Source: Nocardioides bizhenqiangii (GTDB lineage: Bacteria; Actinomycetota; Actinomycetes; Propionibacteriales; Nocardioidaceae). Taken from it: 64,000 nt of DNA. The stretch covers positions 2,417,501 to 2,481,500 of the forward strand of contig NZ_CP141059.1 in NCBI RefSeq assembly GCF_034661235.1, read 5' to 3'. Under the pieces are notes generated by a model. It worked only from the letters and a program-made list of their open reading frames with translations, had not been told where the DNA came from and did not search any database. Below are positions 24,007 through 34,460 of the stretch, piece after piece. The translations under genes and the position numbers were made by a program. The first letter of the stretch is position 1; each line of letters begins with the position of its first letter.

Positions 24007-26550
24007 ATGTTCAGGCTCACCCTGCGCAACCTGCTGGCGCGCAAGCTCCGGCTGGTCATGAGCGGCCTGTCGATCGTGCTCGGTGTCGCCTTCCTCTCGG
24101 GCGTCCTCGTCTTCAGCAACGGCCTCTCGTCCACCTTCGACGGCATCATCTACGGCTCGACGCCCGACGGCGTCGTGCGGACCAAGGACTTCTCCGAGTT
24201 CGACGCGGGCTACTCCGGCACACCGAAGAACGTCGTGACGCCCGAGACCATCGAGAAGCTCGAGGCGCTTCCCGAGGTCGACCGTGCCGACGGCGACATC
24301 GCCGGCTTCGGCATGAGCCTGCTCGCCTCCGACGGGACGCTCGTCGGCGGCACCGGTGCACCGACGCTGGCCTTCAACTACCACGACGGCCCCAACATGG
24401 ACGGGGGGTCGATCCTCAAGCTCGACAGCGGCCACTGGCCGGAGGCCACCGACGAGATCGTGCTCGACACTGCCGCGGCCGAGAACGGCGACTACCAACT
24501 CGGCGACGAGGTGCAGCTGCTGGCCCCGTACGGCGAGATCGAGCAGACCGCGACCCTCGTCGGCACCGCCGAGTTCAACGGCGGCGGCACCGCGGGGGCG
24601 ACGTTGCTCATCTTCTCGACCGAGGGCGCCCAGCGGCTGTTCCTCAACGGCCACGACGTCTACAACCGGGTCAGCCTGACCGCGGCGGAGGGCGTCACCC
24701 AGGAGGAGCTGGCCGACGCTGCCCAGGAGGTGATCCCCGATGACTTCGAGGCGGCCACCGGTGACAAGGTCGCCGACGAGTCCCAGGCTGCCATCGGGGA
24801 GTTCCTCGGCATCATCAGCATCTTCCTGCTGATCTTCGCGGGGATCGCCGTGCTCGTCAGCGCCTTCATCATCCTCAACACCTTCACCATCCTGGTCGCC
24901 CAGCGCTCGCGGGAGCTCGCCCTGCTGCGCGCTCTCGGCGCCGCTCGCGAGCAAGTGACCCGTTCGGTGATGCTCGAGGCGCTGGTGCTGTCGTTCGTCG
25001 CCTCGACGATCGGCATCGGCGTGGGTTGGCTGCTCTCACGAGGCCTGGCCGCCCTTTTCCGCGCGATCGGGCTCGACATCGCCAGCAACGCGCTCGACCT
25101 GACCGCGACCGCTGTCGGCATCAGCTACGCCGTCGGGGTCGTCGTCACGATCGTCGCCGCCTACTTCCCCTCGCGACGTGCCGGACGAGTCGCTCCGGTC
25201 GCCGCCATGCGGGCGGAGTCGCCCCACGCACCCGCTCCGCTCGGACGTCGCGCCGCGGTCGGCGGTGTTCTCCTCGTGGTGGGCGCCGCGCTCGCCATCT
25301 GGGGCGTGGTCGGCGCACCGGGTCCCGACGCGCTCTGGGTCGGCATCGGCGCGGTGATCTGGATCCTCACCGTCGCGGTGATCAGCCCGGTCATCGGCAA
25401 GCCCGTGCTGGTCGGCTGTCGCGCCCTGTTCGGACGCCTCTTCGGAGCGCCCGGCCGGCTCGCGGGCGAGAACGCCCTGCGCGACCCTCGTCGCACCGGC
25501 GCCACCGCGTCGGCGCTGATGATCGGGCTCGCCCTCGTGTCGACGATCGGCGTGCTCGCGGCGTCGATGAACAAGTCGATCGACGACCTGGTCGACGAGG
25601 AGTTCACCGCCGACTTCCTGGTGCAGAGCACGAACTTCGTGCCGTTCTCGACCACGGTCGGGGACGCTCTCGAGGACGTCGACGGCGTCTCCGTCGTCAG
25701 CCGGCAGCAATGGGTCGGCGCCAAGCTGGACGGCGACAACGAGACGGTCGCGGGCAACGACGACGCCTTCACCGACGTCTACGACCTCGATGTCAAGGAG
25801 GGCCGGACCGACCTGCACGGCTCGGAGGCCTTCGTCTTCGACGATTTCGCCGACGACCACGACGTCAGCCTGGGCGACGAGCTCGAGCTGAGCTTCCCAG
25901 GCGGCTCCAAGCTCCAGCTCGAGGTCGTCGGGATCGTGGGGTCGTCCGAGGTGACGGCGCCGATCAACGTCCGGCTCGACCAGATCGAGAAGGCCGGACT
26001 CACCCGACAGGACACCAGCGTCAGCATCCTGATCGAGGACGGGGCCGACGCGGAGGCGGTGCAGGACGACCTTGACGACGCCGCGTCCGACGTGCCGATC
26101 GTCGCGGTCTACGACAAGGAGGAGTTCAGCGACGCGATCCGCGACCAGGTCAACCAGCTGCTCTACATCATCTACGGGCTCCTGGCGCTGGCGATCGTGA
26201 TCGCCGTCTTCGGCATCGTGAACACCCTCGGCCTCAGCGTCATCGAGCGGACCCGCGAGGTCGGCCTGCTGCGGGCGATCGGGATGAGCCGGAGCCGGCT
26301 GCGGCGGATGATCACCCTCGAGTCCGTGGCGATCGCGGTCCTGGGTGCGGTGCTCGGGCTCGGCCTCGGCCTGACGATCGGCGTGACGCTGCGCGAGACG
26401 CTCAAGGAGGACCTGAGCAGCCTGGCCCTGCCGCTCTCGCAGCTGGTGGTCTTCCTCGCGATCGCGGTCGTCGTCGGTGTCCTCGCCGCCGTGATCCCGT
26501 CGATCCGGGCCGCCCGGATGAACGTGCTCGAGGCGATCGCCGAGGAGTAG
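24007..26550 (+). CDS. FtsX/MacB-type ABC permease
   Basis: 847-residue permease with two FtsX repeats. Each has a first helix (RLVMSGLSIVLGVAFLSGVLVF near the N-terminus), an extracytoplasmic domain, and groups of three helices around residues 265-380 and 720-845. The typical FtsX motifs REVGLLRAIGMSRSRLRRMI and RELALLRALGAAREQVTRSV couple to the ATPase. Large double-repeat permeases of this type in actinobacteria often lack a separate adaptor. It partners the ATPase at 23231. Convergent with the ABC-F gene; the 88-nt gap contains a dispersed repeat that may act as terminator. Confidence 0.92.
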   Translation: MFRLTLRNLLARKLRLVMSGLSIVLGVAFLSGVLVFSNGLSSTFDGIIYGSTPDGVVRTKDFSEFDAGYSGTPKNVVTPETIEKLEALPEVDRADGDIAGFGMSLLASDGTLVGGTGAPTLAFNYHDGPNMDGGSILKLDSGHWPEATDEIVLDTAAAENGDYQLGDEVQLLAPYGEIEQTATLVGTAEFNGGGTAGATLLIFSTEGAQRLFLNGHDVYNRVSLTAAEGVTQEELADAAQEVIPDDFEAATGDKVADESQAAIGEFLGIISIFLLIFAGIAVLVSAFIILNTFTILVAQRSRELALLRALGAAREQVTRSVMLEALVLSFVASTIGIGVGWLLSRGLAALFRAIGLDIASNALDLTATAVGISYAVGVVVTIVAAYFPSRRAGRVAPVAAMRAESPHAPAPLGRRAAVGGVLLVVGAALAIWGVVGAPGPDALWVGIGAVIWILTVAVISPVIGKPVLVGCRALFGRLFGAPGRLAGENALRDPRRTGATASALMIGLALVSTIGVLAASMNKSIDDLVDEEFTADFLVQSTNFVPFSTTVGDALEDVDGVSVVSRQQWVGAKLDGDNETVAGNDDAFTDVYDLDVKEGRTDLHGSEAFVFDDFADDHDVSLGDELELSFPGGSKLQLEVVGIVGSSEVTAPINVRLDQIEKAGLTRQDTSVSILIEDGADAEAVQDDLDDAASDVPIVAVYDKEEFSDAIRDQVNQLLYIIYGLLALAIVIAVFGIVNTLGLSVIERTREVGLLRAIGMSRSRLRRMITLESVAIAVLGAVLGLGLGLTIGVTLRETLKEDLSSLALPLSQLVVFLAIAVVVGVLAAVIPSIRAARMNVLEAIAEE

Positions 26551-26558
26551 GACTCACA

Positions 26559-26637
26559 GTCTCGATACGCCCTCGCCTAGCGGCTCGGGCTACTCGACCA
26601 GCGATCGTGTCGGTCGCGTAACCGGGTGAATCGAGAC
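26559..26637. terminator. inverted repeat between convergent genes
   Basis: GTCTCGAT (26559-26566) and ATCGAGAC (26630-26637) are exact complements and enclose the dispersed repeat at 26560-26600. The element fills the gap between the FtsX-like permease and the ABC-F gene and could end transcription from both sides. Stem is long-range and no T-tract is present. Confidence 0.35.
26560..26600 (+). repeat. 41-bp dispersed repeat, copy A
   Basis: Starts TCTCGATACGCCCTCGCC and ends GGGCTACTCGACCA. The reverse complement recurs at 39832-39872 with 39 of 41 positions the same. Such elements are typical between genes of Nocardioides-like genomes (recalled, not checked). Confidence 0.75.
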
Positions 26638-26638
26638 C

Positions 26639-28237
<1,599 letters not shown>

Positions 28238-28292
28238 GACGTGGCTCAGTCTCCCACGGGGCGGGCGGGCCGGCCCAAACGGGACGTTCCTC

Positions 28293-28298
28293 TAGGGT
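28293..28298 (+). promoter_or_regulatory. -10 hexamer TAGGGT, leaderless start
   Basis: TAGGGT 6 nt before the GTG at 28305 of the metallopeptidase gene. Confidence 0.5.
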
Positions 28299-28304
28299 GC
28301 TCGT

Positions 28305-29264
28305 GTGGTGCGATTCAATCCGAAGGCTCGGCTCGACAGGTCTCGCGTCCGCGATGTGCGCGGCGGTGGCGGCGGCCTCGGCGGCGGCACCGGCATGCGC
28401 CTTCCGATCCCGGGCGGCGTCGCGGGCGGAGGCGGCATCGGCGGCATCATCCTGGTGATCGTGCTGGTGGTGCTGACCCAGTGCACGGGTGTCAGCCTCA
28501 ACCCTTTCGGCGGCGCCGACTACAGCACGTCCCGCCTGAGCGATGCCCAGGACAGCGGCCGGTACGACCACTGCGAGACCGGCGAGGACGCCAACGAGGA
28601 CCACGACTGTGCTCGGGTGGCGATCGAGAATTCCCTGACCGACTACTGGGACTCTGAGCTCGGCGAGCAGTTCAGGGCGATCGAGACCCTGACGACGTTC
28701 GAGGGTTCCGTCAGCACCGGCTGCGGCGGTGCCGACTCCACGGTGGGCCCGTTCTACTGCCCGGCGGACGACTCGATCTACCTCGACACCACGTTCTTCG
28801 ACCAGGTGCTCGAGCGCCAGCTCGGCGGTCCCGACGGCGGATTCGTCGAGTTCTACGTCCTCGCCCACGAGTACGGGCACCACATCTCGAACCTGCTGGG
28901 ATTCATGGGTCAGGTCCGCACCCAGGAGACTGGCCCGACCTCGCCCGGCGTGCGGCTCGAGCTGCAGGCGGACTGCTACGCCGGCATGTGGGCGCACCAC
29001 GCCACGACGACCGAGGACGAGGCAGGCGAGGTGCTGATCGAGGACCTCTCGCAAGAGGACATCGACCTCGCGCTCGAGGCGGCGTCCGCCGTCGGCGACG
29101 ACTACATCCAGAAGAAGACACAGGGCCAGGTGACCGAGGAGTCGTGGACCCACGGCTCGTCGGCCCAGCGCCGCCACTGGTTCACGATCGGCTACGAGAA
29201 CGGCTCGCTCGACCAGTGCGACACGTTCGCGGCGTCGGAGGCCGAGGTCCTCGGCGAGGGCTGA
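28305..29264 (+). CDS. neutral zinc metallopeptidase (YpfJ family)
   Basis: 319-residue membrane-anchored protein of the YpfJ/zinc metallopeptidase_2 family. N-terminal basic segment and a Gly-rich stretch are followed by one membrane helix (GGIIILVIVLVVL-like, about residues 45-58); the rest is outside. The zinc site is VLAHEYGHHISNLLG (HExxH) with a third ligand in ELQADCYAGMWAHH. Also seen: FYCPADDSIYLDTTFF, a family block. Substrates in this family are unknown. GTG 28305 follows the -10 box; GTG 28308 is the next codon. Diverges from the ABC-F gene. Confidence 0.9.
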   Translation: MVRFNPKARLDRSRVRDVRGGGGGLGGGTGMRLPIPGGVAGGGGIGGIILVIVLVVLTQCTGVSLNPFGGADYSTSRLSDAQDSGRYDHCETGEDANEDHDCARVAIENSLTDYWDSELGEQFRAIETLTTFEGSVSTGCGGADSTVGPFYCPADDSIYLDTTFFDQVLERQLGGPDGGFVEFYVLAHEYGHHISNLLGFMGQVRTQETGPTSPGVRLELQADCYAGMWAHHATTTEDEAGEVLIEDLSQEDIDLALEAASAVGDDYIQKKTQGQVTEESWTHGSSAQRRHWFTIGYENGSLDQCDTFAASEAEVLGEG

Positions 29265-29398
29265 GCTCGGCCACAAGCTCGTCATCCGCAGCTTGCCGTG
29301 TTTGGCGGTGGGTGGCGGCTCGCTTGTCCGGCCGGCTCACTTCGGCTCGCACGACGCGTTGATGACCTGAATCTCGCCGGGAGCTAGCGAGACCAGGC

Positions 29399-31213
29399 CT
29401 AGTCGTCCAGGCGTCGTGCGCGCGGCACAGCTACCCGGGCTCGCCGGTTGAGCACCCAGAACGGGTTCCCGTAGCCGAGCAGGACCCCGTCGGCGTCGTG
29501 GACCTCGACTCGGACGTAACGCCCTTGCCGTCGGGCCACGTTGATCCGCACGGGCCCGTTCGCGAAAGCGGCCGCAGGCATGGTCACGGTCTTGATCAAG
29601 GGGACCGTCGCCCCGGTCCTGTCGCAGGCTCCCAGGATCATCCGGACGGTGGAGCCGGGTGGGAGGGCTTCGGCACGGACGTTGACCCTGACCCGCCGAG
29701 CCCGGGTGCGCAGCACCTGTCCCATGACGGAACGTCCGCCCGCGCGAAGGTCGAGGCGGCCGCCCGGCCACCGGGCCTGCTGATGGCACCAGGCCCTGCC
29801 TGCCGCAAGCGACGCCAGCAGGTCGCGCGTGCCAGTCGACCTCGCCCAGACGGAAGTGAGGAACAGGTGCGGCTTCTCGGCCCAGTTGCGTCCCTCGTGG
29901 TCATCGATCTGGCTCGTCGCGGTCAGGAAGATCGCGTTGCGGGCCGCGACGTCGAAGAGCCCCATCCGGTTCCGGGTGATGACGAGGTCTCCCTGGGCGT
30001 TCGCCACCTCCATGAGGTCGGCTCCGAGGGCTCTGGTCCGCACCAGCTCGTGGGGCTTCGTGGGCGGGTGGTTGTACTGCACCAGGGCGCCGCGGTCGTG
30101 GTACCACCGGATGGCCTTCTTCGCTTCTGCAACGGAGTTGTCGCGCACAGGGGCTTTTCCGGTGGGCGGGTAGGTGTACAACTCGAAGTCCTCCATGAAG
30201 ACATTGAGGTGCCGGATCATCGACAGCTCGGCGCCGAGGACCTGGGTGATCTCCGGGTACGCCGGGGCGAGTCGGCGCATCAGGTCCCGCTGGGTCCGAA
30301 CCGGCCACTCGAGCTGGTCGCGAGTGCGGTGGAAGACGAGGTGGTCGAAAACCCCGGACCCGACAGCACCGTTGCGGGCATGCACCCCGAACCGCAGCCT
30401 GGCCAGACCCGAGTCCTCCGCGACCAGGTCCGGCCAGAACGCCCGCACGTCATCGATCATCCGCAGCGTCAGCGTCTGCCACCCGTCCTCGGGAGCGACC
30501 TCGACCACGCCGACCAGTGGCCCGTCGAGGCGTCGGCCCGGTTCGGATCCCACGCGGTAGTCCAGCGTGTAGACACCGGCCGGACGGCCACCCGTCGCCG
30601 GTCGGTAGGACGTCTCCACCTGCACGACCAGGGCAGCGTCGGTCCCGACCGTTTCCGCGAGCACGTCGACAGTGATGGTGGTGTCGGAGATGTTCGTCGA
30701 GTAGAAGGCATTCCCACCCTTCCCGAAGAGGTAGGACCCAGACCACCCGGGACCGGTCCCGCCGGCGGTTACCCGGAGCGCCCGGCCGGGCTCGTCAGGG
30801 CTGCGCGGCTCGCTGACGAAGGCGTACGTCGCGCCCGTCACCGTCCCCTCGTTCTGGACGATCCACTGGAGCCCACCGTCCTCGGCGGTGCCGTCGAAGG
30901 CGATACCGTCGTAGTAGCCGTAAGCCTGCATCCGCCAGTCATGGTCGGTCCACCACACGACGTCAACGCCGGCGCTCCGGGCGGCCTCCAGCTGGGCCAT
31001 CATGCTCGCGCCGCCGCCACCCGAAACGTTGCTCCCGCCCTCGCTGAAGCAGGAGTGGATGTGCATCGCCATGCTGACCGCGTCGTACCCACCTGCGCGA
31101 GCGGCGGACGGTGCGGCGGTCGCCACCTTCGGGCCGCCCAGGGCCGCGGTCGCCCCCGCACTCAGTCCGGCACCGAGCAGTCCGCGTCTTGAGACCTTGC
31201 TGTCCTTCTTCAC
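29399..31213 (-). CDS. Tat-exported PHP-domain phosphoesterase with inserted beta-sandwich
   Basis: 604 residues. A twin-arginine signal (KVSRRGLLGAGLSAGATAAL, Arg 9-10) directs folded export. The PHP metal site starts at MAMHIHSCFSEGG and VVWWTDHDW, then is interrupted by about 200 residues of beta-rich sequence (residues about 105-300) that look like a carbohydrate-binding or jelly-roll module, and resumes with HVELSMIRHLNV-like GAELSMIRHLN, VQYNHPP, and GDLMEVAN. The C-terminus is an Ig-like region. PHP enzymes hydrolyse phosphoesters; a secreted form might act on extracellular phosphate esters or polymers. The start at 31213 has the twin Arg in the right place. Confidence 0.8.
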   Translation of the reverse strand: MKKDSKVSRRGLLGAGLSAGATAALGGPKVATAAPSAARAGGYDAVSMAMHIHSCFSEGGSNVSGGGGASMMAQLEAARSAGVDVVWWTDHDWRMQAYGYYDGIAFDGTAEDGGLQWIVQNEGTVTGATYAFVSEPRSPDEPGRALRVTAGGTGPGWSGSYLFGKGGNAFYSTNISDTTITVDVLAETVGTDAALVVQVETSYRPATGGRPAGVYTLDYRVGSEPGRRLDGPLVGVVEVAPEDGWQTLTLRMIDDVRAFWPDLVAEDSGLARLRFGVHARNGAVGSGVFDHLVFHRTRDQLEWPVRTQRDLMRRLAPAYPEITQVLGAELSMIRHLNVFMEDFELYTYPPTGKAPVRDNSVAEAKKAIRWYHDRGALVQYNHPPTKPHELVRTRALGADLMEVANAQGDLVITRNRMGLFDVAARNAIFLTATSQIDDHEGRNWAEKPHLFLTSVWARSTGTRDLLASLAAGRAWCHQQARWPGGRLDLRAGGRSVMGQVLRTRARRVRVNVRAEALPPGSTVRMILGACDRTGATVPLIKTVTMPAAAFANGPVRINVARRQGRYVRVEVHDADGVLLGYGNPFWVLNRRARVAVPRARRLDD

Positions 31214-31286
31214 GATTTCTCCCGACAGTGAGGTGGTGGCTCTCGACGGTCGTCAGGGACGACACCGAGGCGTGAAGCCGCGCGTG

Positions 31287-32246
31287 TCACCGCTCGTACC
31301 AGCGGATCCGCGCCACCAGCGGCCGGTGGTCGGAGTGGTAGCCGTCGAGCGACCGATGCCCGACGTACTGACCGGATCCAGGGTCCTTCGCCCTCAGCCG
31401 CAGCGTCCGGTCGGCGATCCACACGTAGTCGATCCAGCGTGAGCCGCGCGTCGGCTCGACGCCGTCGAGCCCGAGGATCTCGTACGACGACGCGGCGTGC
31501 TCGTGCTGCGTGTCCCAGACCCCGCCGTCGGGGCGCGCTCGGTAGTCGTCGTAGAAGTCGAAGTTGAAGTCGCCGGTGCCGACGACGATGTCGCCGGGCA
31601 CCGCGTCCCAGACGTCGGCGAGCTCGCGCAGGTGCTCCTTCGCGCGGTCCGCGTTCGCCGTGTCCTGGAACCCGTCGCCGGTCTCGATGCCCTGGTTGAG
31701 GTGGGTGTCGACGACGGTCAGCAGCCGGCCGCTCCCCCGGTGCCGCAGGGTGACGACGACGTAGCCCCGCGGCGGGAACGGCAGGTCGGTCTGCTGCTTG
31801 CCCGCGCCCCCGTGCACCTCCGTCCACGACCCGTCGACCAGCTCGAACTGGTCACGCCGCCACGAGACCGCCAGCCAGAACGGCCCGTTCGGCTCCCACA
31901 GCTGCCAGGTGTCCCAACCCTGGCGGGCCAGCCGCCGCCGCACGGCCGGGAAGTAGTCCGCTCTCGTCTCCTGCCACCCGATGACGTCGACCTGCCGGTC
32001 ACCGATCAGCCGCAGCGCGTCCGCCATCGCCTCGTCGCGCGGCAGGTGGCGGTAGACGTTGAACGACGCCACCCCGAGGGTGTCGACGACCCGGCCCGGG
32101 AGCCGGGTGACCGCGGCGGACCGCGGGAGCTCGGCCGGATCGCCGTCGTCGTCGCTGTCGGCCGCCGAGCACGCCGCCAACGTGGCGACGACCAGCAGCA
32201 GGGAGACGACTCGACGCGTCACGGTCGCGGGCTCAGCGCGGTTCAC
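31287..32246 (-). CDS. endonuclease/exonuclease/phosphatase family lipoprotein
   Basis: 319 residues. The signal ends in a lipobox (LLLVVATLAACSA), so the protein is anchored outside the membrane. The EEP fold is evident from FNVYRHLP, VIGWQETRADYF (metal-binding Glu), VVDTHLNQG, VGTGDFNFDFYDDYR and YHSDHRPLVARIRW (catalytic Asp-His). Members cleave phosphodiesters in nucleic acids or lipid headgroups; the target here is unknown. Its GTG 32246 overlaps the stop of the upstream kinase-like gene as GTGA, showing translational coupling; an internal GTG at 32222 would still keep the signal peptide. Confidence 0.86.
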   Translation of the reverse strand: MNRAEPATVTRRVVSLLLVVATLAACSAADSDDDGDPAELPRSAAVTRLPGRVVDTLGVASFNVYRHLPRDEAMADALRLIGDRQVDVIGWQETRADYFPAVRRRLARQGWDTWQLWEPNGPFWLAVSWRRDQFELVDGSWTEVHGGAGKQQTDLPFPPRGYVVVTLRHRGSGRLLTVVDTHLNQGIETGDGFQDTANADRAKEHLRELADVWDAVPGDIVVGTGDFNFDFYDDYRARPDGGVWDTQHEHAASSYEILGLDGVEPTRGSRWIDYVWIADRTLRLRAKDPGSGQYVGHRSLDGYHSDHRPLVARIRWYER

Positions 32247-33142
32247 AGCTGCAGGAGCGCTTCCATGTGGGGGAACTGCCGCTGCAGCGTGCGCAGGTGC
32301 GGGGCGACGGCGGGGTGTCGGTACTTCGAAGCCAGCGCGCCCTCCCCCGTCGCTGCCCGGGCGAGCGCCCACTCGGCGCGACTGAGCGCGGTGTAGACGG
32401 CGACGATCTGCGCCCCGAGCACCACCTGGTCGCGGTTGGCGTCCGGGATGCCCAACAGGTAGGCGTCCAACAACGGCTCGAACCCCTCCCGCGCCGAGAG
32501 CGAGAGGTAGCCGAGGTCGCCTCCGACCGGGCCGGTGCCGACCGTGCCCCAGTCGATGCCGATCGCGTCGTCGCCGTACCGCCCGGGCAGGTTGCGGGCA
32601 GTCGGGTCGCCGTGCTGCGGCACCTGCGGGAGTCCGTCGAGCAGGTCGAGCATCGCGCCGCGGTGCCGCCAGAGGTGGTCGGCGACGTCGGCGACGGTGG
32701 TCCGGTCGAGCGTGGGCCAACCGCCGCGGCGGGCGACGCGGTCGATCCGGTCGCGCATCAGGTTGCGAGCGAGGAACCGTGGCCGCGGCAGGTCGGCGGC
32801 GGCGAACCGACCCATGCACAGAGCGAGGAACAGGCCGCTGGACGAGGCGTCCTCGACCCAGTCCCGGACGATGGTGATGCCCTCCGGATCCTCCTCCACC
32901 GACGCGGTCGTGCTGCGCAGGCCGGGCGTCGCCTCGGTGAGCCCGGTGACGATGACGTCCGCCTCGCGCCGCCAGTAGCCGATGTGGCCCGGCTCGCTGA
33001 CTGCTGCCGGGTCGCCGGGTCGGGGCGCGGCGAGCCGCTTGATGACGACCGGCCGACCCGCGAGCGCCGTACGCCACACTCCGACGGTTGACGTCCCGGA
33101 GCCACCGGGAAGCACCACCCAGTCGGGCTCCGGCTGCCACAT
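32243..33142 (-). CDS. aminoglycoside-phosphotransferase-like kinase
   Basis: 299-residue protein kinase-like (APH/choline kinase) fold. The catalytic loop is PQHGDPTARN and the metal-binding segment AIGIDWGTVG; a N-terminal Lys in RPVVIKRLAA would bind the ATP phosphates. No resistance gene context is present, so a small-molecule or sugar kinase is as likely as an aminoglycoside kinase. Start ATG 33142 lies 7 nt after TAGCGT, giving a leaderless mRNA; longer frames to 33448 run into the GNAT gene. It is coupled to the EEP lipoprotein gene at 32246. Confidence 0.85.
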   Translation of the reverse strand: MWQPEPDWVVLPGGSGTSTVGVWRTALAGRPVVIKRLAAPRPGDPAAVSEPGHIGYWRREADVIVTGLTEATPGLRSTTASVEEDPEGITIVRDWVEDASSSGLFLALCMGRFAAADLPRPRFLARNLMRDRIDRVARRGGWPTLDRTTVADVADHLWRHRGAMLDLLDGLPQVPQHGDPTARNLPGRYGDDAIGIDWGTVGTGPVGGDLGYLSLSAREGFEPLLDAYLLGIPDANRDQVVLGAQIVAVYTALSRAEWALARAATGEGALASKYRHPAVAPHLRTLQRQFPHMEALLQL

Positions 33143-33149
33143 GCCACGG

Positions 33150-33155
33150 ACGCTA
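33150..33155 (-). promoter_or_regulatory. -10 hexamer TAGCGT, leaderless start
   Basis: Minus-strand TAGCGT 7 nt before the ATG at 33142. Confidence 0.5.
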
Positions 33156-33227
33156 GCCGATGTCCCGCCCGCGGACGCCGAACCGACCCGCGAACGGCTC
33201 GGGCGCGGCGGCAGAGACAATGGGCGG

Positions 33228-33686
33228 ATGCAGATCTCGGTCGACGACCCGCTCCGGCCGGACGTCGTGGCCCTGCTCGAGGGGCACCTCGCCGACATGC
33301 GGGCGACATCGCCGCCCGAGAGCGTCCACGCCCTCGATCCGAAGGCTCTGGTCGGACCGGGGCTGTCGTTCTGGACGTTGCGGGACGACGGCGTCCTGCT
33401 CGGATGCGCGGCGCTCAAGGAGCTCGACCCCGGGCACGCCGAGATCAAGTCGATGCGTACGGCGCCCGCGGCCCGCCGCCTGGGCGTCGCCAGCCGGCTG
33501 CTCGACCACGTGCTCGCGGTCGCCCGCCAGCGGGGCTACATCAGGCTCAGCCTGGAGACGGGCACCCAGGACTTCTTCGCTCCGGCCCGTGCGCTCTACC
33601 GGTCGCGGGGCTTCGAGGAGTGCGGCCCGTTCGCGACGTACGTCCCGGATCCGCACAGCGCGTTCTTCTCAAGACCGCTCCCGTGA
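33228..33686 (+). CDS. GNAT family N-acetyltransferase
   Basis: 152-residue acetyltransferase. The acetyl-CoA site is seen in SMRTAPAARRLGVASRLLDHV, preceded by VLLGCAALKELDPGHAEIK and followed by RLSLETGTQDFFAPARALYRSRGFEE, the layout of the YjgM/PseH-like GNATs that resemble E. coli YjgM. The acceptor is unknown. ATG 33228 is the first in-frame codon giving the family N-terminus. It diverges from the kinase-like gene with an 85-nt gap. Confidence 0.88.
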   Translation: MQISVDDPLRPDVVALLEGHLADMRATSPPESVHALDPKALVGPGLSFWTLRDDGVLLGCAALKELDPGHAEIKSMRTAPAARRLGVASRLLDHVLAVARQRGYIRLSLETGTQDFFAPARALYRSRGFEECGPFATYVPDPHSAFFSRPLP

Positions 33687-33700
33687 GGTCTCGGATCCAG

Positions 33701-33706
33701 TAGCGT
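33701..33706 (+). promoter_or_regulatory. -10 hexamer TAGCGT, leaderless start
   Basis: TAGCGT 8 nt before the ATG at 33715 of the lipoprotein gene. Confidence 0.45.
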
Positions 33707-33714
33707 TCCGGCTC

Positions 33715-34452
33715 ATGCGCACGTCTCGCACCGCCGCCGTCGCGACCGTCCTTGCACTCTCCCTGTTGACCGCCTGCGGCGACGGAGGCGACGACTCCGA
33801 CTCCTCCGACGATCCGGTGACAGAGACGGTCACGGAGGCGCCGTCCGAGACCACCTCGGCGCCGACCGATGCCTCGACGACCGCCGAGACGGACGTGACC
33901 CCGATGGACCCGACGGGCGACATCACACAGGAACAGGTGGACGCGGCGCTGCTCACGCCGGAGGAGGTGGGTCCGGGGTTCGTGGCCGGCACCTACTCCG
34001 ACGAGAACTCCCCGCCGCTGTGCGACCCGTCCTCGCCGCCGGTCGAGGAGGTGGTGCCGTCGCAGATCAGCAGTGGCACCCAGATCGACCACGTCGACGG
34101 CAACGCCGCGATGCAGGAGGAGATCGTGATCTACGCGACGGAGGCAGAAGCGACCGAGGCGTTCACCGTCGCCTCCGACGGCCTCGCCTGCAGCGAGGGC
34201 ACGCTGGACGGTGAGACGATCACGATCAGTGCCCCGGAGGACGTCACGAGCCAGGTGAACCAGAGCGGGCTCGGCACCAGCACCGCGTGGGGTGTCTCCT
34301 CCGAGAGCTTCGACGGCGTGCTGGTCGCAAGCCTCGCCGGCCGGGTCATCGTCGCCACGCAGTTCGCGTCCGCTCCCGGCACCGACACCTCGGCCCTGCC
34401 CAACCCGGTCGAAGTCGCCGCGACCGCCTGGGCCAAGGCACTCTCGAACTAG
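33715..34452 (+). CDS. lipoprotein of unknown function
   Basis: 245 residues. The signal peptide ends in the lipobox LSLLTAC with Cys about 20, so the mature protein is lipid-anchored on the outer face. It begins with a disordered Asp/Ser/Thr-rich linker (residues about 21-62), then a PknH/LppX-like or sensor-type globular domain with LTPEEVGPGFVAGTYS, two cysteines (CDPSSPP and ACSEGTL) likely paired, and QFASAPGTD at the end. I do not recognise a named family with certainty. The flavodoxin-like gene starts 8 nt after its stop. Confidence 0.75.
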   Translation: MRTSRTAAVATVLALSLLTACGDGGDDSDSSDDPVTETVTEAPSETTSAPTDASTTAETDVTPMDPTGDITQEQVDAALLTPEEVGPGFVAGTYSDENSPPLCDPSSPPVEEVVPSQISSGTQIDHVDGNAAMQEEIVIYATEAEATEAFTVASDGLACSEGTLDGETITISAPEDVTSQVNQSGLGTSTAWGVSSESFDGVLVASLAGRVIVATQFASAPGTDTSALPNPVEVAATAWAKALSN

Positions 34453-34460
34453 GGCAGGCC

